Translations under genes and position numbers: made by a program
DNA from: Lacimicrobium alkaliphilum
GTDB lineage: Bacteria; Pseudomonadota; Gammaproteobacteria; Enterobacterales; Alteromonadaceae
Assembly (NCBI RefSeq): GCF_001466725.1
Contig: NZ_CP013650.1
Location: 3,534,001-3,598,000 of the forward strand
Length of the DNA: 64,000 nt
Reading direction: 5' to 3'
Part shown: positions 1 through 9,572 of the stretch, piece by piece
Layout: each line of letters starts with the position of its first letter
Numbering within the stretch: the first letter of the stretch is position 1
The notes under the pieces: model-generated
What the model was told of the DNA's origin: nothing
Seen by the model: only the letters and a program-made list of their open reading frames with translations
Database searches by the model: none

Positions 1-1
1 C

Positions 2-556
2 GGAGAAATCAGCCTGGATTTGCAGGTTTCCACACAAGAGCCTTATACGGTGGAATCGCTGATAGTGGACAAACCCACGGTGTTGTATGAAGTGGACTCA
101 GCTGGCAAAGCAAACCTGACGGTACTCAAAAATAACCTTCAGGCTATGTTGCCTGAACAACAGCAACGTACCGAAGAAACAGGTCCGTCACCTTTGGTTG
201 CAGTAAAGAATATCAGCGTTCGCGATACCCGGCTTATCATCGATTTTGAGTCTATGGATCTGCAGGGGCTGAATATCGAGGAACTACAACTGGATAAAAA
301 ACGCTATGAAGTGACTTTACCTACCTTCAGCTCAGATCCTGTGGGCGTACCCAATGGCCTGCCAGCCGATCAGGTGGGGAAAGCCATCCTCGACAGTATG
401 CTCAGCAACCTGACCCGTCAGGCCAAACAAAAAGCCAAAGACGTGCTGGAAGCCAAGGCTAAAGAAAAGCTGAAAGAAAAAGTGGATGAGAAAAAAGACG
501 AGCTGACAGAGAAGGCCAAGGATAAAATTAAAGATCTGTTTAAAAAGGGCAGTTAA
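2..556 (+). CDS. AsmA-like protein, C-terminal part (5' end outside window)
   Basis: The frame is already open at the left edge, so the gene starts upstream of the window; the first in-window TTG is not a convincing start. The visible part (about 184 residues) has an alternating beta-type pattern with ESLIVDKPTVLYEVD followed by a NLTVLKNNL-like segment, a signature I associate with AsmA/DUF748-type envelope proteins (inference from memory). The last 45 residues are almost entirely Lys, Glu, Asp and Ala (KAKEKLKEKVDEKKDEL type), predicting a long charged helix or coiled coil. The stop is TAA at 554-556. Function is not established; a role in envelope lipid or outer-membrane homeostasis would fit the family. 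Confidence 0.6.
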   Translation, partial: GEISLDLQVSTQEPYTVESLIVDKPTVLYEVDSAGKANLTVLKNNLQAMLPEQQQRTEETGPSPLVAVKNISVRDTRLIIDFESMDLQGLNIEELQLDKKRYEVTLPTFSSDPVGVPNGLPADQVGKAILDSMLSNLTRQAKQKAKDVLEAKAKEKLKEKVDEKKDELTEKAKDKIKDLFKKGS

Positions 557-607
557 GGGCCAGATATATCTTAAGGCAATCACTCCGGTGGCGATGGCCA
601 CCGGATT

Positions 608-976
608 TCACGACAACTCAGCAATAAACTCTTCCAGCTCACGTTCGTTATTACTGGCCAGCAGAGGAATATCCAGAAGAGGCCGGAAGCTCTGATTAAT
701 TCTGTCTTTAAACAAAGGGCCCACTTCACAGGCAATACCAATGCAGCCATGCTGACTGATCAGCTGATAGGTTTCACCCAATGCCTCCATGGCCTCATTG
801 GTCACGGCAGCCACATTTTTTGGGTGCTCAAATAACACCCACCGGTCAAGGGGTTCGGTAGCGGCCAAGACACCACGCTGATATCTGAGTAAGCCCGGCC
901 GGTTAAAACTGCCTACCGGCCAGGTATGTAGCACCTGCCCTTTCAGTTCGAGGCTGTATTCACCGTGTTCCAGCAT
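608..976 (-). CDS. Conserved hypothetical protein, possible STAS-like fold
   Basis: A 122-residue soluble protein with no signal peptide or membrane segment. It opens with HGEYSLELKGQVLHTWPVGSFN and runs through alternating strands and helices that recall small SpoIIAA/STAS-like proteins, but no diagnostic motif proves this. It starts 9 nt after the stop of the DUF4870 gene on the same strand, so the two are probably cotranscribed. The Shine-Dalgarno sequence is weak, which would fit translational coupling. I cannot name a function. Confidence 0.55.
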   Translation of the reverse strand: MLEHGEYSLELKGQVLHTWPVGSFNRPGLLRYQRGVLAATEPLDRWVLFEHPKNVAAVTNEAMEALGETYQLISQHGCIGIACEVGPLFKDRINQSFRPLLDIPLLASNNERELEEFIAELS

Positions 977-985
977 GGCCGCACT

Positions 986-1336
986 TTATTTAATCAGCCT
1001 GAGGGCAAAGGGTACCCGGAAAAACTTACCATCGTGCACTGCAACCGCCCCCATAATGCAAAATACCAGATGGCAAATCGCGATAAGAGGAAACAACAGC
1101 GCGCCGACAAGTACAAAGGTCAGGATGGTGGCAGCGATATAAGCCAGCCCGGCGGTGATTGACCAGTTTAAAGACTCTTTAGCCTGATCAAATACATAGG
1201 CATCTTCTTTCTTAATCAAATACAGTACCAGACCGGGAATAAACCCAAAGAAAATGGTACCGATCCAGTTTAATAGTGCCAGGTTTTTAGAATCCTGACT
1301 GACACCGGCTTCGTCAATTTTCAGAGAATCAGACAT
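986..1336 (-). CDS. DUF4870 family small membrane protein
   Basis: A 116-residue protein with an N-terminal cytoplasmic stretch, then LALLNWIGTIFFGFIPGLVLYLIKK, a conserved FDQAKESLNW segment and two further hydrophobic helices, the layout of the DUF4870 (TIC20-like) family. I chose the ATG at 1336 rather than the GTG two codons upstream because AAGGAG lies about 6 nt in front of it. The downstream gene follows after 9 nt. Function is unknown for the family in bacteria; location is the inner membrane. Confidence 0.8.
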   Translation of the reverse strand: MSDSLKIDEAGVSQDSKNLALLNWIGTIFFGFIPGLVLYLIKKEDAYVFDQAKESLNWSITAGLAYIAATILTFVLVGALLFPLIAICHLVFCIMGAVAVHDGKFFRVPFALRLIK

Positions 1337-1481
1337 ATTCACTCCTTGTTATCATTGACACCAGATAATGGTGTTCATCAACTCTATCTGAGATTGCTAA
1401 AAAACACTAATAAGACCAGTATCTTGCTCAGAAAAACTTTGTGGCCGGCATAGCTTTTCTCACATTTCGAAGCGCCGCGAT

Positions 1482-1916
1482 TCAGTGTTCGCTACCCGGA
1501 TCCGGAATCACTTCGAAGCGATCGCCCACCTGAATATTATTGGCCTTAAACCAGCCCTGGTTCATTTCCCATGCATAAACGGCCGGTTGTTCTGAGCCCA
1601 CCGGGGTCAAATCATGGGGCTGCATAGACTTGATCACCAGTATCTTTCCATCCGCATCGGCAAAGACCACATCCAATGGAATCAGCGTATTCTTCATCCA
1701 CATAGACAATAGCCTGGGCTCCCGGTACACAAACAGCATGCCGCAGTTGTCGCATAAAGATTCTCTGTGCATCAGGCCTCTGGCTCTGGCCTGTGGGCTT
1801 TGTGCCAGTTCCAGGCTTAACTGCTTGTCTGCGACTTTAACCTGCACTTCACCAAATTCAGCGGCCGGTAATGACCACGCCAGCAAAGCAGATAATAACA
1901 CCAGTATTCGAAACAT
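1482..1916 (-). CDS. DUF192 domain protein, exported
   Basis: A 144-residue protein. Residues 1-18 (MFRILVLLSALLAWSLPA) form a signal peptide. The rest is one DUF192 domain: RARGLMHRESLC, GMLFVY, SMWMKNTLIPLDVVF, and a C-terminal AWEMNQGWF segment. Two cysteines (CDNC) sit in the loop after MHRESL. DUF192 proteins are small secreted or periplasmic beta proteins of uncertain function. It lies 34 nt downstream of the HMG-CoA reductase gene on the same strand and may share its transcript. Confidence 0.85.
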   Translation of the reverse strand: MFRILVLLSALLAWSLPAAEFGEVQVKVADKQLSLELAQSPQARARGLMHRESLCDNCGMLFVYREPRLLSMWMKNTLIPLDVVFADADGKILVIKSMQPHDLTPVGSEQPAVYAWEMNQGWFKANNIQVGDRFEVIPDPGSEH

Positions 1917-1950
1917 TTTTGTTACTCGCTTAAATGCTGTACCAATTACA

Positions 1951-3132
1951 TTAAGGCCTGTTGCGACCTAATCTGTCATGACTCGACACCCAATGCCCGG
2001 CAATCACCGCACTGGCCAGTGAAATATCGCCGGCCAGAACCGTAGCCGCAACGATCTCTGCCAGCTTGTTAGCCTTGCCTTTACCATAGCAGTCCATCAG
2101 ATTGAGACATTCTTTTTGTGTCGGCAGACCGGTACCCCCACCATAAGTCGCGACAATCAGTGATGGCAGCGTCACCGACATATACAAATCATCATTGTCC
2201 AGCAATTCATGGGATAAATGCCCGGCGTGAGACTCCACTACATTGGCTTCGTCCTGCCCGGTGGCAATAAAGAGTGAGGCAATGCCGTTAGCCGAATGAG
2301 GTCCATTATAGGCCGCTCCTGCAATCCTGGCTCCGGTATTAGACATCACCGCCGCTTTGGCCATCAGTCTGGTGTCGGTATGCAACATACGCTTGACCAC
2401 GTCTTTTTTGAGTACGGCCTCGGCTATCACCCTGCGGCCCCGGGAATGAATCATGTTCAGGTGGGAATGTTTTTTGTCGGTATCCATATTACCTGAGAGC
2501 AAATAGTCACAGGGAATCGGCGAATTTTCTTTGATCCACTCACTGGCAATCAGGGTGGCTTTACTGACCATATTCTGTCCCGCCGCATCGCCAGTAGTGT
2601 AGTTAAAGCGCAGGTAACGGCTGCGGGCTACTGACCACTGTTCGATATGCATCAGCTTAGCGATACTGCTGGTACTCTCTGCCACTGCTGCAATCTGGGC
2701 AAAGTTATCACTTACCCACTGACCAAAATCTCTCGCCTGACGGGCATTTTCAAATAAAAAGGCCGGCGCCCGTTGCATAAACTGCTCGACCACTGTGGTC
2801 GTCACCCCGCCACACTCATTTAATACCCGCATACCCCTGCTGTAACTGGCCACCAGCGTACCTTCAGTGGTTGCCAGTGGCACATAGAAGTCACCCTTTG
2901 CATGTTCACCATTGATATGCAAAGGCCCGGCAATGCCTACGGGCATCTGCACGATACCGATAAAGTTTTCGATATTACCGGGCAGAACCTGAGGGTCGAT
3001 GCTGTACTGACCCGTCAGCTCAAGGGGTTCGCCTGTTTGCTGCTGCAGGAATTCACGGCGTTGTTGAGCCGATTCCTGGCTGTAGTCATTTTTTCGATCT
3101 CTTGGGATCCTGGGGGCGCGGGATTCATTCAT
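1951..3132 (-). CDS. Class I-type hydroxymethylglutaryl-CoA reductase
   Basis: Predicted to interconvert HMG-CoA and mevalonate with NAD(P)H. Class I features are visible in order: ENFIGIVQMPVG (substrate loop with Glu), TTEGTLVAS (catalytic Glu), GNMDTDKKHSHLN (catalytic Lys), GQDEANVVESHAGH (catalytic Asp), a GGGTGLPTQKECL strand, and a C-terminal SSHDRLGRNR with the catalytic His. It lacks the membrane anchor of eukaryotic enzymes. I start it at the ATG at 3132 (393 residues) because AAAGGA precedes it; the ATG 10 codons upstream has no ribosome site. The same chromosome carries dxs, so mevalonate formation is not the obvious isoprenoid route here. Confidence 0.9.
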   Translation of the reverse strand: MNESRAPRIPRDRKNDYSQESAQQRREFLQQQTGEPLELTGQYSIDPQVLPGNIENFIGIVQMPVGIAGPLHINGEHAKGDFYVPLATTEGTLVASYSRGMRVLNECGGVTTTVVEQFMQRAPAFLFENARQARDFGQWVSDNFAQIAAVAESTSSIAKLMHIEQWSVARSRYLRFNYTTGDAAGQNMVSKATLIASEWIKENSPIPCDYLLSGNMDTDKKHSHLNMIHSRGRRVIAEAVLKKDVVKRMLHTDTRLMAKAAVMSNTGARIAGAAYNGPHSANGIASLFIATGQDEANVVESHAGHLSHELLDNDDLYMSVTLPSLIVATYGGGTGLPTQKECLNLMDCYGKGKANKLAEIVAATVLAGDISLASAVIAGHWVSSHDRLGRNRP

Positions 3133-3494
3133 CGTGTGTCCTTTTACTCTTGTGTATGGCAACGGTGACCAATATCTACCTTAGCAAGTTGCTCAGAAGA
3201 TGCCTAAAGCTATTTGAACAAAGCTTAAGCATTTTCTGCGCCATTAGTATTACAGAGCAATACCAGGCACAAGCAGGGCAAAGAACCAGCCAGAGACAAA
3301 AGCAACAGTTCAGATTGCACAATAATAGTGCAAGGGAGGATGAGTGATAATACCAACAGGGTTAAATAATAAAGCCGGGATAAACCCGGCTTTTTCGTTT
3401 TCCCCAACTACCGGGGCTGTAGGTGGGGCTTTGGCCCGACAGCAAGATCAGGCATCAAAACCCCAGTCGGGATAAACCCCGACCTGCATAAGGA
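3133..3494. other. Intergenic region between HMG-CoA reductase gene and acnB
   Basis: A 362-nt stretch with no credible gene. It carries the HMG-CoA reductase promoter side, including its ribosome site, and two hairpins near the acnB end, listed separately. Short open frames here lack ribosome sites and recognisable motifs. Confidence 0.6.
3371..3395. terminator. Hairpin terminator downstream of acnB, possibly bidirectional
   Basis: AAAGCCGGG (3371-3379), loop ATAAA, CCCGGCTTT (3385-3393), then a T run on the plus strand. On the minus strand, the direction of acnB, the stem is followed by a T-rich ATTATTTAA tract. A second hairpin, GTCGGG-ATAAAC-CCCGAC at 3466-3483, lies directly after the acnB stop and shares the GGGATAAACCC core. 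Confidence 0.6.
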
Positions 3495-6107
3495 TCAGGC
3501 TACGTTCAGCGTGGGAATAATATTTTCTTTAGCCGAGTTTTCCGCCTTCTTAAACTCATCCATGCGGTCGAAGTTCAGATAGCGATAGACATCTGCCGAC
3601 ATAGAGTCAATCTTGCTGGCGTACTGCAGGTACTCTTCGGCGGTTGGAATACGGCCAATAATCGCGCCCACTGCCGCCAGTTCCGCCGAAGTCAGGTATA
3701 CATTGGCACCATCGCCAAGACGGTTGGGGAAGTTACGGGTCGAAGTGGACAATACCGTACTGCCTGCGGCCACCCGGGCCTGGTTACCCATACAGAGTGA
3801 ACAACCGGGCATTTCGGTACGCACACCGGCACGGCCATAAATATTGTAGTAACCCTCTTCCATCAGCTGCGCCTGATCCATCTTGGTGGGGGGTGACATC
3901 CATAATCTGGTGTTGAGCGGATCTTTGTTCTGCTCCAGCAGTTTACCGGCGGCACGGAAGTGACCAATATTGGTCATACAGGAACCGATAAAGACTTCAT
4001 CTACATTATCTCCGGCCACTTCAGACAGGGTTTTGGCGTCATCCGGATCATTCGGGCAACAGACGATAGGCTCTTTGATCTCATTCAGATCAATCTCAAT
4101 CACTTCAGCGTACTCGGCGTCTTTATCGGCACGCATCAGCTGTGGATTGGCCAGCCACTCTTCCATCTTCTGGGCTCGACGCTCCAGCGTACGGGGATCA
4201 CCGTAGCCTTCGTTGATCATCCAGCGCAACATGGTCACATTAGAGCGCAGGTATTCGGCCACGGATTCTTCCGACAGGTTAATAGTACAACCAGCCGCAG
4301 AACGCTCAGCAGAGGCATCCGACAGTTCAAAGGCCTGCTCGGCAGTCAGATGCTCCAGGCCTTCGATTTCCAGAATACGACCGGAAAAAGCGTTTTTCTT
4401 ACCTTTTTTGGCCACCGTTAACAGGCCGTTTTTGATGCCGTAAAGGGGAATCGCATGCACCAGATCCCGCAAGGTAATGCCGGGCTGCATCTTGCCTTTA
4501 AAGCGCACCAGAATGGACTCCGGCATATCCAGCGGCATAACGCCGGTTGCCGCAGCAAAAGCCACCAGGCCGGAACCGGCCGGGAAAGAAATACCCAGCG
4601 GGAAGCGGGTGTGAGAATCACCACCTGTACCCACGGTATCGGGCAGCAGCATGCGATTCAGCCAGCTGTGGATAATGCCGTCACCGGGGCGCAGGGATAC
4701 ACCGCCACGGTTCATAATAAAATCGGGCAGCGTGTGCTGAGTATCGATATCCACCGGCTTGGGATAGGCGGCGGTATGACAGAAAGACTGCATGGTCAGA
4801 TCGGCAGAAAAACCCAGACAGGCCAGATCTTTTAACTCGTCACGGGTCATGGGGCCGGTGGTATCCTGCGAGCCTACGGTGGTCATTCTTGGTTCACAGT
4901 AGGTACCGGGGCGAATACCCTCGACGCCACAGGCTTTACCCACCATTTTCTGTGCCAGGGTATAGCCTTTATCGGAATCAGCAGGCTGTTCGGGGGTGCG
5001 GAAAAAATCAGCCGGCGGCAAGCCCAGCGATTCACGGGCTTTTTCGGTCAGACCACGACCGATAATCATATTAATACGACCACCCACACGCACTTCATCC
5101 AGGATCACCTTGGAGTTGTACTTATACTCGGCCAGTACTTCGCCGGTTTCGTGATTCTTGATCACGCCTTCATGAGGGTAGATGTCGATCACATCGCCCA
5201 TTTCCATTTTGTCCACATCGGCTTCAAAAACAAGAGCACCGGCATCTTCCATGGTATTGAAGAAAATCGGCGCCACTTTAGAGCCAAAACAGATACCGCC
5301 ACTGCGTTTGTTCGGCACTCCGGGCATATCTTCACCGAAGTACCAGAGTACCGAGTTAGTGGCAGACTTACGGGAAGAACCGGTACCCACCACGTCGCCG
5401 ATAAAGGCAACAGGATGGCCCTTGGCTTTTATCTCTTCGATCTGCTTAAGAGGACCGATTTCACCCTGTTTTTCCGGCTTCAGACCGTCACGTTCCATTT
5501 TGTACATGGCGCGGGCGTGCAGCGGTATATCAGGGCGCGACCAGGCATCGGGGGCCGGGCTTAAATCATCGGTATTGGTTTCACCTGTGACCTTAAACAC
5601 AGAAACGGTAATTTTTTCTGCCAGCTCGGGTTTGCTGGTAAACCATTCGGCTTCCGCCCAGGACTGCATAATGTCCTTAGCGTATTGATTACCAGCCTTG
5701 GCTTTTTCTTCCACATCATGAAAGGCATCAAACATCAGCAATGTATGCTTGAGTTCTTCGGCTGCCTGTTCTGCCAGATCGTTATTATCCAGCAATTCCA
5801 CCAGCGGCTCGATATTATAACCACCGTGCATATTGCCCAGCAGTTGCACTGCGGCATCTTTATCGATCAGCGGCGAACTGTCCTGGCCCCGCACGATAGC
5901 AGCCAGAAAACCGGCTTTAACATAGGCGGCTTCATCCACACCCGGTGGTACCCGCTCGGAAATCAATTCCAGCAGGAAGTCTTCTTCACCTGCGGGGGGA
6001 TTTTTCAACAATTCAACCAGGCCGGTAACCTGCTCGGCGTTTAATGGCTTGGGGGGGACACCTTCAGCGGCACGTTCTGCAACGTGTTGACGATATGCTT
6101 CTAACAC
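3495..6107 (-). CDS. acnB: Aconitate hydratase B
   Basis: An 870-residue enzyme, full length for AcnB. It isomerises citrate to isocitrate in the TCA cycle and may also act in the methylcitrate route. The N-terminal region is the HEAT-like domain special to AcnB ([22 protein letters not shown]), followed by the swivel domain ([18 protein letters not shown]) and the catalytic part. The [4Fe-4S] ligands are visible in [11 protein letters not shown] and in [14 protein letters not shown]. It is a single-gene unit with its own predicted promoter and terminator. Confidence 0.98.
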   Translation of the reverse strand: MLEAYRQHVAERAAEGVPPKPLNAEQVTGLVELLKNPPAGEEDFLLELISERVPPGVDEAAYVKAGFLAAIVRGQDSSPLIDKDAAVQLLGNMHGGYNIEPLVELLDNNDLAEQAAEELKHTLLMFDAFHDVEEKAKAGNQYAKDIMQSWAEAEWFTSKPELAEKITVSVFKVTGETNTDDLSPAPDAWSRPDIPLHARAMYKMERDGLKPEKQGEIGPLKQIEEIKAKGHPVAFIGDVVGTGSSRKSATNSVLWYFGEDMPGVPNKRSGGICFGSKVAPIFFNTMEDAGALVFEADVDKMEMGDVIDIYPHEGVIKNHETGEVLAEYKYNSKVILDEVRVGGRINMIIGRGLTEKARESLGLPPADFFRTPEQPADSDKGYTLAQKMVGKACGVEGIRPGTYCEPRMTTVGSQDTTGPMTRDELKDLACLGFSADLTMQSFCHTAAYPKPVDIDTQHTLPDFIMNRGGVSLRPGDGIIHSWLNRMLLPDTVGTGGDSHTRFPLGISFPAGSGLVAFAAATGVMPLDMPESILVRFKGKMQPGITLRDLVHAIPLYGIKNGLLTVAKKGKKNAFSGRILEIEGLEHLTAEQAFELSDASAERSAAGCTINLSEESVAEYLRSNVTMLRWMINEGYGDPRTLERRAQKMEEWLANPQLMRADKDAEYAEVIEIDLNEIKEPIVCCPNDPDDAKTLSEVAGDNVDEVFIGSCMTNIGHFRAAGKLLEQNKDPLNTRLWMSPPTKMDQAQLMEEGYYNIYGRAGVRTEMPGCSLCMGNQARVAAGSTVLSTSTRNFPNRLGDGANVYLTSAELAAVGAIIGRIPTAEEYLQYASKIDSMSADVYRYLNFDRMDEFKKAENSAKENIIPTLNVA

Positions 6108-6187
6108 AATGTGGTCCTCTTGATTGGCTGCAACCGAGATCTCAGGTTTGAAATCTCTTTGCAGAGACAGATAACTTAAACCCGGGG

Positions 6188-6193
6188 ATTATA
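6188..6193 (-). promoter_or_regulatory. Predicted sigma70 -10 box for acnB
   Basis: On the minus strand TATAAT occupies 6193-6188, with a weak TTTAAC-like -35 about 17 nt upstream. Transcription would start near 6181, leaving a leader of roughly 75 nt before the acnB ATG at 6107. Only the -10 match is strong. Confidence 0.4.
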
Positions 6194-6336
6194 AGTGTTT
6201 AAAACGCAAAGTTAAATTTAACCGACCTTTAGATCACTTATAGCCAATATAAATAGCAGTGATGTTGTTTAAAATTTGATAAAAATGGTGAATAAGATAA
6301 GAACTATTCTCAATTGTCTGAGAAGACAGGCAGGGA

Positions 6337-6548
6337 TTACTCCCCTGAACCTTGCAAATTGTTGAGCTTCGCGTAGTAAAGATCCCGCTTTTCATCCCGG
6401 TATGTAACTTCTATGGCTTTTCCCATCGCTTTTCAGGCCTGCTGCAGCTCACCTTGTTTGTAATAGCTTATCCAATCAATAACACAGCACTGTATGAATT
6501 CATATAACAACTGCAATCTCAACAGCCCGGCAAATCTGAAATGGTGTT
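6337..6548 (-). pseudogene. Possible remnant of a degraded TPR-like gene
   Basis: In the 492-nt acnB/kinase gap the minus strand holds one frame of about 70 codons interrupted by a single TGA. It reads DWISYYKQGELQQA, then the stop, then KAMGKAIEVTYRDEKRDLYY. The spacing of small and aromatic residues around the stop resembles a tetratricopeptide helix pair (GELQQAxKAMGKAIE). There is no ribosome site or start codon of note. I read it as the tail of a decayed gene, with low certainty; the rest of the gap shows only promoter-type sequence. Confidence 0.3.
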
Positions 6549-6599
6549 AGTCTCGGTACTACCTTCAGCTATGCTTTAAGTCTGAAATGCGGGGTAACG

Positions 6600-9572
6600 A
6601 TGGACAATAGACAAAACACTGATGCAGAACTGATTCAGTTCCAGAGACTATTTGAGGCTCTTCCGGGTAAGTTCCTGGTGTTGAGTCCACAGCTGGAAAT
6701 AGTCGCAGTCAGTGATGCCTATCTGAGCGCCACCTTGTCTGAGCGCGCACAGTTGCTGGGGCAGGAACTGTTCCAGGCATTCCCGCATAGCCCTGAAGAT
6801 AAAGATGCCAGAGCTGTCACAGAGCTCAAAGCTTCTCTGGAGCGTGTCAAAAATTCAGGCACGACTGATGTAATGGCGGTGCAGCGCTATCCCATTCCGC
6901 GCCCCAGGGAGCAGGGGGGAGGCTTCGAAGAGCGCTACTGGAGTACGGTAAATAAGCCTGTTACCGATGCTGACGGCAAGCTGCTTTATATTGTCCATCG
7001 GGTAGAGGATGTCACCCATCTGGTCAATATGTCCATAACCTCCGGTACTGCATCTGCTGTATTTTCAACTGAGCAGGGGCAGTCGCAGCTTGATATTCTG
7101 GTGAACTCGAACGAGCGGAAAAAGGTAAATCTGCAATTAGCCGAGCAGCAGGCAAATCTGCGTATGGCTCAGCGTCTGCTGAATATTGGTATCTGGAAAA
7201 TGGATCTGGATAACCAGCAATTCAGTTGGTCTGAAAATATTTACACTATGTTTGGCGTCGATCCCGGCAGTTTTAATCCGGACTATGAGTCCTATGTTGC
7301 TCTGGTTCATCCTGAAGACAGGCAAATTATGAGGGAGAGGTTCGAGGCCTTTCTGTCTTCAGATGAGAATGAGTTTGAATTCAGACACCGTATTCTCCGT
7401 GCTGATGACGCTGTTATTTATACACATGGTGCAGCTCAACTGTCTGTGCAAGACGGGCAACAAATTCTGACCGGCGTGGTGCAGGATATTACTGAGCAGG
7501 TCGAGTCCGAAGAGAAACTGCGCCATGCCACTGAATTACTGTGTATCGCCGGTGATAAAGCCAAATTGGGTGGCTGGCGCGTTCAGATCGGAAACGACAA
7601 GGTTGAATGGTCAGAGCAAACTGCGGCCATCCATGGGCTGGACGCCGAGCAAAGAATAAATGTTGAGACCGCACTCGACTTTTATGTTCCGGAGCACCGT
7701 CCACAAATGGAGCAGGCCTTTGTTCTTTGCATGAATGAAGGCAAACCATTTGATGAAATACTGCAGATTATCAATGCTCAGGGTGAACGAATATGGGTAC
7801 GCAGTATTGGTGAAGCTGAGTTCGACAAAAAGGGCAATATTATTGCGGTCAGGGGCGCCTTTCAGGATATCTCCGATCTGATTCAGGCAAGGGAACAGGC
7901 GACAGAGATGCACAGACGACTCTACAGTACCCTTGAGCATATCAGTGACGCCTTTATCACTCTGGATAATGACTGGCGGTTGCGCTATATCAACGGTCAG
8001 GGAGAAAAATTGCTAAGACGCAGGCGTCAGGATCTCACTGGCAAACGCATCTGGGATGAATTCCCCGAAGCGGTCGGTTCAACCTTTCAGCAACAATATG
8101 AAAAAGCCCGCCGGGATAATGTCACCGTGCGCTTTATCGAGTTCTTTGCGCCACTGGATACCTGGTTTGAAGTGGTGGCTTACCCCAGCCAGGATGGCTT
8201 AGCCGTTTATTTCAGAGATATCACTCAGGAACGCCGCAGCCAGGAGCTATTGCGGCTGCTGGAAACGGCCGTCTCGATTCAGAATGATATTCTTCTTATT
8301 ACCAGAGCCGAGCCCATTGACGGCCCGGATGGCCCGCAAATCGTCTATGTCAACCCGGCCTTTGAACGCCACACCGGTTACAGCAAAGAAGAAGCTATCG
8401 GCAATACGCCGCGCATGCTCCAGGGGCCTGGCACCAGCCGAAAAGAACTGGACAGGATAAAAAAAGCCCTGAGTCAGTGGCAGCCGGTTAAAGCTGAGCT
8501 GCTCAATTACAGTAAAAACGGAGAGCCTCTGTGGCTGGAACTGGACATTATGCCACTTGCTGATGAGAAGGGCCGGTATACCCATTGGATATCCGTGGAG
8601 CGCAATGTCACAGCCCGCAAAAAAACCGAAGAGCGCATGCGTATCAGTGAGGAGCGCTTCAATCTGATGGCTAAGGCCACCAATGACGTTATCTGGGACT
8701 GGGATCTCATCAACGATACAATCTGGTGGAATGAAGGATACCACTCCCTTTTTGGCTACAGCATCTCTGACGATGCCGGTATTGAGTCCTGGTCAGACTA
8801 TATACACCCCGAAGACAAACAGGCTGTGCTCGACGATATTTATCAGGTTATCGACGGTAACGGAACGAAATGGCAAAGGGAATATCGCTTTGTCTGTGCA
8901 AAAAACAAGATTCGTACTGTAGTTGATCGTGGTTTTGTCATTCGGGATAACAAGGGTAAAGCGCTGCGGATGATTGGCAGTATGGTGGATATTACCGAGC
9001 GCAAAGAGCTGGACGAAAAATTACGCCAGTCTCAGAAGCTGGAAACCGTTGGCCAGCTTACCGGTGGCGTGGCCCATGACTTTAATAATCTGCTGACCGT
9101 GATACTTGGGAACAGCGAGCTGCTGATGGAACAGGTTGATAAGGACGATCCCCGCCATGCCCTTGCTGCCGTGAATGTGACAGCCGCTGAACGGGGTGCT
9201 GAACTGACAAATCGTTTGCTGGCTTTTGCCCGCCGCCAGGCGTTGCAGCCCAGGGTCATCAATCTTAATGACCTGATAGCGGGGATGGAAGGTCTGTTAC
9301 GCCGAAGCCTGAAAGAAAATATCGATATTCAGTTTGTCTATTTTAACCCCTTGTGGCCGGTGGAAGTCGATCCCGGCCAGATGGAAATTGTGTTACTGAA
9401 CCTGGCGATCAACGCCCGGGATGCAATGGAATGGGGGGCCGCCTTATCATTGAAACCAGCAATACATCCCTGGATCAGAACTATGCACAAGCTTATGAAG
9501 AGGTCGATGCCGGCGACTACGTGCTTATTTCGGTGTCAGACAATGGTACCGGCATGGACAAAGAAACCATAG
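6600..9572 (+). CDS. PAS-rich hybrid sensor histidine kinase, N-terminal part (frame-shifted)
   Basis: Sensor and phospho-acceptor part of a hybrid kinase. About six PAS units can be followed: residues ~10-135, 185-300 (IGIWKMDLDNQQFSWSENIY), 310-425 (LGGWRVQIGNDKVEWSEQ), 435-545 (ISDAFITLDNDWRLRYIN), 550-675 and 680-800 (WDWDLINDTIWWNEGYHSLFGY). The H-box GGVAHDFNNLLTVI follows, with His826 as the expected phosphorylation site, then the start of the ATPase domain (NLAINARDAM). No membrane segment is present, so it should sense a cytoplasmic signal. After ARDAMEW at about 9432 the frame becomes nonsense and ends at 9572, while the true continuation lies in another frame (next entry). A run of six G at 9433-9438 is the likely site; a seventh G would restore one protein of about 1190 residues. 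Confidence 0.85.
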   Translation: MDNRQNTDAELIQFQRLFEALPGKFLVLSPQLEIVAVSDAYLSATLSERAQLLGQELFQAFPHSPEDKDARAVTELKASLERVKNSGTTDVMAVQRYPIPRPREQGGGFEERYWSTVNKPVTDADGKLLYIVHRVEDVTHLVNMSITSGTASAVFSTEQGQSQLDILVNSNERKKVNLQLAEQQANLRMAQRLLNIGIWKMDLDNQQFSWSENIYTMFGVDPGSFNPDYESYVALVHPEDRQIMRERFEAFLSSDENEFEFRHRILRADDAVIYTHGAAQLSVQDGQQILTGVVQDITEQVESEEKLRHATELLCIAGDKAKLGGWRVQIGNDKVEWSEQTAAIHGLDAEQRINVETALDFYVPEHRPQMEQAFVLCMNEGKPFDEILQIINAQGERIWVRSIGEAEFDKKGNIIAVRGAFQDISDLIQAREQATEMHRRLYSTLEHISDAFITLDNDWRLRYINGQGEKLLRRRRQDLTGKRIWDEFPEAVGSTFQQQYEKARRDNVTVRFIEFFAPLDTWFEVVAYPSQDGLAVYFRDITQERRSQELLRLLETAVSIQNDILLITRAEPIDGPDGPQIVYVNPAFERHTGYSKEEAIGNTPRMLQGPGTSRKELDRIKKALSQWQPVKAELLNYSKNGEPLWLELDIMPLADEKGRYTHWISVERNVTARKKTEERMRISEERFNLMAKATNDVIWDWDLINDTIWWNEGYHSLFGYSISDDAGIESWSDYIHPEDKQAVLDDIYQVIDGNGTKWQREYRFVCAKNKIRTVVDRGFVIRDNKGKALRMIGSMVDITERKELDEKLRQSQKLETVGQLTGGVAHDFNNLLTVILGNSELLMEQVDKDDPRHALAAVNVTAAERGAELTNRLLAFARRQALQPRVINLNDLIAGMEGLLRRSLKENIDIQFVYFNPLWPVEVDPGQMEIVLLNLAINARDAMEWGAALSLKPAIHPWIRTMHKLMKRSMPATTCLFRCQTMVPAWTKKP

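Noticed and set aside
3960..5688. Long plus-strand open frames opposite acnB
   Set aside because: They are antisense frames of a strongly conserved gene with biased codon use; none has a ribosome site or family motif.
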